Shown here piece after piece: positions 7,285 through 9,935 of a DNA stretch of 9,935 bases (positions are counted from its first letter, which is position 1; every line of letters begins with the position of its first letter). Source of the DNA: CANGTU01 sp046336655 (lineage in GTDB: Bacteria; Bacteroidota; Bacteroidia; Flavobacteriales_D; Sanyastnellaceae); assembly GCA_046336655.1 (NCBI GenBank), contig JBKDGH010000158.1, forward strand, positions 1 through 9,935. The letters are read 5' to 3'. The position numbers were made by a program, and so were the translations under genes. The notes beneath the pieces are model-generated. The model had not been told where the DNA came from. It searched no databases and saw nothing but the letters and a program-made list of their open reading frames with translations.

Positions 7285-8609
7285 GCAACCTGAACCCACA
7301 TAGCGGCATTGGCAAGGTCGATCGTCTGACGGTCGTCATTTACCTCTTTCTCGTGGTATTCGGCTGGCTTACGATTTACAGCACGGCATTCCACGCGCAG
7401 CATCCATCCATTTTTGATTTCGATGTGGAGTATGGCAAGCAATTCATGTGGATGCTGGTATCGTTTGGTCTCGCCTTGTTCGTGCTTTATATCGAAGGCA
7501 CCTTCTTCACCAAGTTTGCGCCGGTGATCTACGCCTTCTTCACACTGTTACTGATTCTTGTCTTACTTATAGGGAAAGAAGTCAACGGAGCCAAAGCCTG
7601 GTTTGGGTTGGGTAGCTTCGGCATTCAGCCCTCCGAGTTTTCAAAGGTGGGCGTGTCATTGTTGCTTGCAAAATACATCACTGACAGCGGAGAGCAATTC
7701 CGCAAATGGAAGACGCGAATTGTGGCGGCGATGATCGTAGGTATTCCGCCCGTGCTCATTCTTCTTCAACCGGATGTGGGCAGTGTGCTCACATTCCTGG
7801 CATTCATTTTCGTGATGTACCGCGAGGGGCTTTCCGGTAACATTCTCATTATTGGTTTAGGGGGAATTCTGTTTGGTGTGCTCAGTATTGTGAGTGGTGC
7901 AGGCACGATTGATCTTCCCTTCGTCGGTGAGCAGAGTGGCGTCTGGCTGCTGATCATCATAGTGCTCTCCATTGGCGTTCTGTCATGGCTGCTAGTCAGG
8001 AATTTTGTCGTGCCGCGCAACAGAAGACCGCTGTACTGGATCATTGCCATTTCAGTGGTCGCCAGTTCTGTATTCAGTTTTTCAGTGAGTTACATCGTGG
8101 ATAAGGTGTTGGAGAAACACCACAAGGAGCGTATTTACGTGATGCTGTCGCTTCCGGTGGAGCGCGAGGATGCGGCGTACAACTCAGAGATGGCCAAGAT
8201 CACCGTGGGCTCCGGTGGATTTATCGGAAGAGGATTCAAGAATGGTCCGATGACGCAGAACAACTTCGTGCCGGAGCAATGGACTGACTTCATCTTCTCG
8301 TCCGTGGCAGAAGAATGGGGCTTTATCGGCAGTTCGCTCATCATCGGAATATTCGCCTTTCTCATTATCCGCATCATCACCATCGCAGAGCGTCAGCGTT
8401 CAAAGTTTTCGCGCGTTTATGGCTACTGTGTGGCCATGATTCTGTTCATGCACCTGCTGATCAATGTAGGAATGGTAATAGGACTTGCGCCGATTATTGG
8501 TATCCCGCTGCCGTTTTTCAGCTACGGCGGATCATCGCTGATGGGCTTCACACTGCTGCTGTTCATCCTGCTCCGGTTGGATGCAGAACGGTTGAATATT
8601 CTTCGATGA
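7281..8609 (+). CDS. rodA: Peptidoglycan glycosyltransferase RodA (SEDS family), extended form
   Basis: RodA polymerises lipid II into glycan strands for the elongasome and is the partner of PBP2. It is a polytopic membrane protein of 442 aa, longer than E. coli RodA (370 aa). SEDS landmarks are GAKAWFGLGSFGIQPSEF (103-120), LLQPDVGSVL (161-170), FVPEQWTDFIFSSVAEEWGF (329-348) and GIPLPFFSYGGSSLMGF (407-423). Asp336 in TDFIF aligns with the Asp shown to be essential in other RodA proteins. The extra length falls between the QPDVG and TDFIF motifs and contains two additional hydrophobic stretches (about 221-241 and 250-273). The ATG overlaps the mrdA stop (ATGA). It is the last gene of the operon, with no terminator hairpin in the 13 bp before the opposing mlaF. 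Confidence 0.97.
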   Translation: MSNLNPHSGIGKVDRLTVVIYLFLVVFGWLTIYSTAFHAQHPSIFDFDVEYGKQFMWMLVSFGLALFVLYIEGTFFTKFAPVIYAFFTLLLILVLLIGKEVNGAKAWFGLGSFGIQPSEFSKVGVSLLLAKYITDSGEQFRKWKTRIVAAMIVGIPPVLILLQPDVGSVLTFLAFIFVMYREGLSGNILIIGLGGILFGVLSIVSGAGTIDLPFVGEQSGVWLLIIIVLSIGVLSWLLVRNFVVPRNRRPLYWIIAISVVASSVFSFSVSYIVDKVLEKHHKERIYVMLSLPVEREDAAYNSEMAKITVGSGGFIGRGFKNGPMTQNNFVPEQWTDFIFSSVAEEWGFIGSSLIIGIFAFLIIRIITIAERQRSKFSRVYGYCVAMILFMHLLINVGMVIGLAPIIGIPLPFFSYGGSSLMGFTLLLFILLRLDAERLNILR

Positions 8610-8622
8610 GACAAGCGGCTGA

Positions 8623-9387
8623 TTACCGGGCCTTGCGCAGATTGTCGCGAATCTCCTTCATGAATTCCGACGGAAAGACAAAGTCATTGAGCTCCTGATT
8701 ATCGGTGTTCAGCACCTGCTGTTTGTCTCCTGTCCACCAAAGCTGACCCGAGTGCACAAAGTTGATACGATCACCGATCTCAATCACCGAATTCATGTCA
8801 TGGCTGACGACGATCGTGGTAATGTTGTTTTCAAGCGTAATATCCCGGATCAGGTTATCGATGACGATGGAAGTAGCCGGATCGAGGCCTGAGTTGGGCT
8901 CGTCCACAAAGAGGTACTTTGGGTTCATGGCGATGGCCCGGGCAATACCCACCCGCTTTTTCATCCCGCCCGAAAGCTCGCTTGGATACAGGTGGCCCTT
9001 GCCGCTGAGATTTACGCGTTCCAGACAAAACGCGGCGCGCTTTTCCATTTCACCCTTGGTCATGGTGGCAAACATCTGCAGCGGAAACAACACGTTTTGT
9101 TCCACGGTAAGCGAGTCAAAAAGCGCTGAACCCTGAAAAAGCATGCCCACTTCCTGAAGAATGGTTTTGCGCTCAGCGCGAGACATTGCCGTGAAGTTTC
9201 TCCCGTCAAAAAAAGCCTCTCCTGTATCTACGGGAATCAAACCCACGATGCACTTGGTGAGCACGCTCTTACCCGATCCACTCCGCCCGATGATGAAATT
9301 CACCTGTCCTGCCTCAAAGCGCGCAGTGATATCACGGAGCACAGCATTGCCCGAGAATGCTTTCGATATGCCGCGGACTTCTATCAC
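8623..9387 (-). CDS. mlaF: ABC transporter ATP-binding protein, MlaF-like
   Basis: This is the cytoplasmic ATPase of an Mla-type phospholipid transporter, which moves lipids between the inner and outer membranes. The 254-aa protein has all ABC motifs: Walker A GRSGSGKS (34-41), Q-loop Gln85, signature LSGGM (138-142), Walker B YLFVDE (158-163) followed by PNSGLDP, and switch His196 (VSHD). The GMKKRVGIARAIAMNP run and the adjoining permease place it in the MlaF group rather than a generic importer. The start is GTG at 9387, sharing GTGA with the mlaE stop, which indicates coupled translation. The MCE-domain substrate-binding partner (MlaD-like) is not in the window. The C-terminus converges on rodA. 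Confidence 0.93.
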   Translation of the reverse strand: MIEVRGISKAFSGNAVLRDITARFEAGQVNFIIGRSGSGKSVLTKCIVGLIPVDTGEAFFDGRNFTAMSRAERKTILQEVGMLFQGSALFDSLTVEQNVLFPLQMFATMTKGEMEKRAAFCLERVNLSGKGHLYPSELSGGMKKRVGIARAIAMNPKYLFVDEPNSGLDPATSIVIDNLIRDITLENNITTIVVSHDMNSVIEIGDRINFVHSGQLWWTGDKQQVLNTDNQELNDFVFPSEFMKEIRDNLRKAR

Positions 9388-9935
9388 AGGAGCATTATCT
9401 GAGTAAGCATGTAATTGCAGATCATGATGAGAATGATGCTGTACACCACCGCGCGGGTGCTGCTCTGTCCGACCTCCAGTGCGCCGCCGCGGGTATAGTA
9501 ACCGTGATAAGAAGACACACTGGTGATGATGAATGCAAAGAAGAGCGTCTTCAACAGAGTATAGGTCACGTCGAACGTATCGAAGTAGTACTGCAAGCCG
9601 TACCTGAAGTCCGTGAGTGAAATAGATCCGGAGGCAGTACCCACAGCAGCACCGGCAGTAATACCCAGAGTCATGGAAATCATCACTAAAAAAGGAAAGA
9701 TGAATACCGCGGCCACGATCTTGGGGAAAATCAGGTACCCTGCGGAGTTGACGCCCATGATATCCAGCGCGTCAATCTGCTCCGAAATGCGCATGGTGCC
9801 GATTTCCGAAGCGATGTTACTGCCCACCTTTCCGGAGAGAATCAGGCAGACGATGGTGGATGAAAACTCCAGAATCATAGTCTGACGCGTGGTGAATCCG
9901 ATGGTCCATTTTGGAATCCATCCGCTGTCAATATT
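9384..9935 (-). CDS. mlaE: MlaE-family lipid ABC transporter permease, N-terminus cut by window edge
   Basis: This is the inner-membrane permease partner of MlaF. The frame is open to the right edge. The 183 visible residues include WTIGFTTRQTMILEF near the edge and the family landmark GKVGSNIASEIGTMRISEQ followed by IDALDIMGVN, which corresponds to the conserved coupling region of MlaE/YrbE permeases. Several hydrophobic segments follow. The ATG at 9876-9878 is internal and not the start, because conserved sequence continues upstream of it. Family members are usually about 245-270 aa, so roughly 65-85 residues are missing. The stop TGA lies inside the mlaF GTGA start. Confidence 0.93.
   Translation of the reverse strand, partial: NIDSGWIPKWTIGFTTRQTMILEFSSTIVCLILSGKVGSNIASEIGTMRISEQIDALDIMGVNSAGYLIFPKIVAAVFIFPFLVMISMTLGITAGAAVGTASGSISLTDFRYGLQYYFDTFDVTYTLLKTLFFAFIITSVSSYHGYYTRGGALEVGQSSTRAVVYSIILIMICNYMLTQIMLL

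Noticed and set aside
6640..7442. Minus-strand open frames of 190 and 170 codons across the mrdA 3' end and rodA 5' end
   Set aside because: They overlap well-supported coding sequence and each other and carry no recognisable motifs.
1..9935. Search for CRISPR arrays, tRNAs, insertion sequences, tandem repeats, or defence or mobile-element genes
   Set aside because: By eye I saw no regularly spaced repeats, cloverleaf-like sequences, transposase motifs or terminal inverted repeats. The window is densely filled with housekeeping genes.

Overview
The window looks like chromosomal DNA of a Bacteroidota (Bacteroidetes) bacterium, probably near Flavobacteriales. Four observations point there: a type IX secretion (T9SS) sorting-domain tail at the left edge, a long-form IspG with a large central insertion, Bacteroidetes-type TAnnTTTG -7 boxes, and the unbroken gene order mreB-mreC-mreD-mrdA-rodA. 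Shine-Dalgarno sequences are weak or absent, as is usual in this phylum. By eye the DNA is moderately GC-rich. Nothing suggests recent transfer: I found no insertion sequence, tRNA, rRNA, CRISPR array, attachment site or phage gene.

Layout: (1) 2-136, + strand: the C-terminal end of a secreted T9SS cargo protein. (2) 199-2124, - strand: ispG, the penultimate enzyme of the MEP isoprenoid pathway. (3) 2229-2834, - strand: a Mn/Fe superoxide dismutase, with a clear intrinsic terminator between it and ispG. (4) 2835-3061: a divergent promoter region with one -7 box facing each way. (5) 3062-8609, + strand: the five-gene rod-shape operon. (6) 8623 to the right edge, - strand: mlaF and mlaE, ATPase and permease of an Mla-type lipid transporter, converging on rodA with only 13 bp between the two stop codons.

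The rod operon encodes most of the elongasome. MreB forms the cytoplasmic scaffold. MreC and MreD are its membrane partners. PBP2 (mrdA) is the transpeptidase and RodA the glycosyltransferase that build lateral wall peptidoglycan. mreC/mreD overlap by 20 bp, mreD/mrdA share GTGA and mrdA/rodA share ATGA, which suggests translational coupling. ispG supplies precursors for isoprenoids, including the undecaprenyl lipid carrier used in wall synthesis, so the neighbourhood is broadly about envelope biogenesis.

I did not find a previously undescribed system. This is essentially a housekeeping region. The points worth a second look are modest: lineage-specific protein architecture (IspG insertion, extra RodA membrane segments), a few motif substitutions (PBP2, superoxide dismutase) and the arrangement of terminators and promoters.
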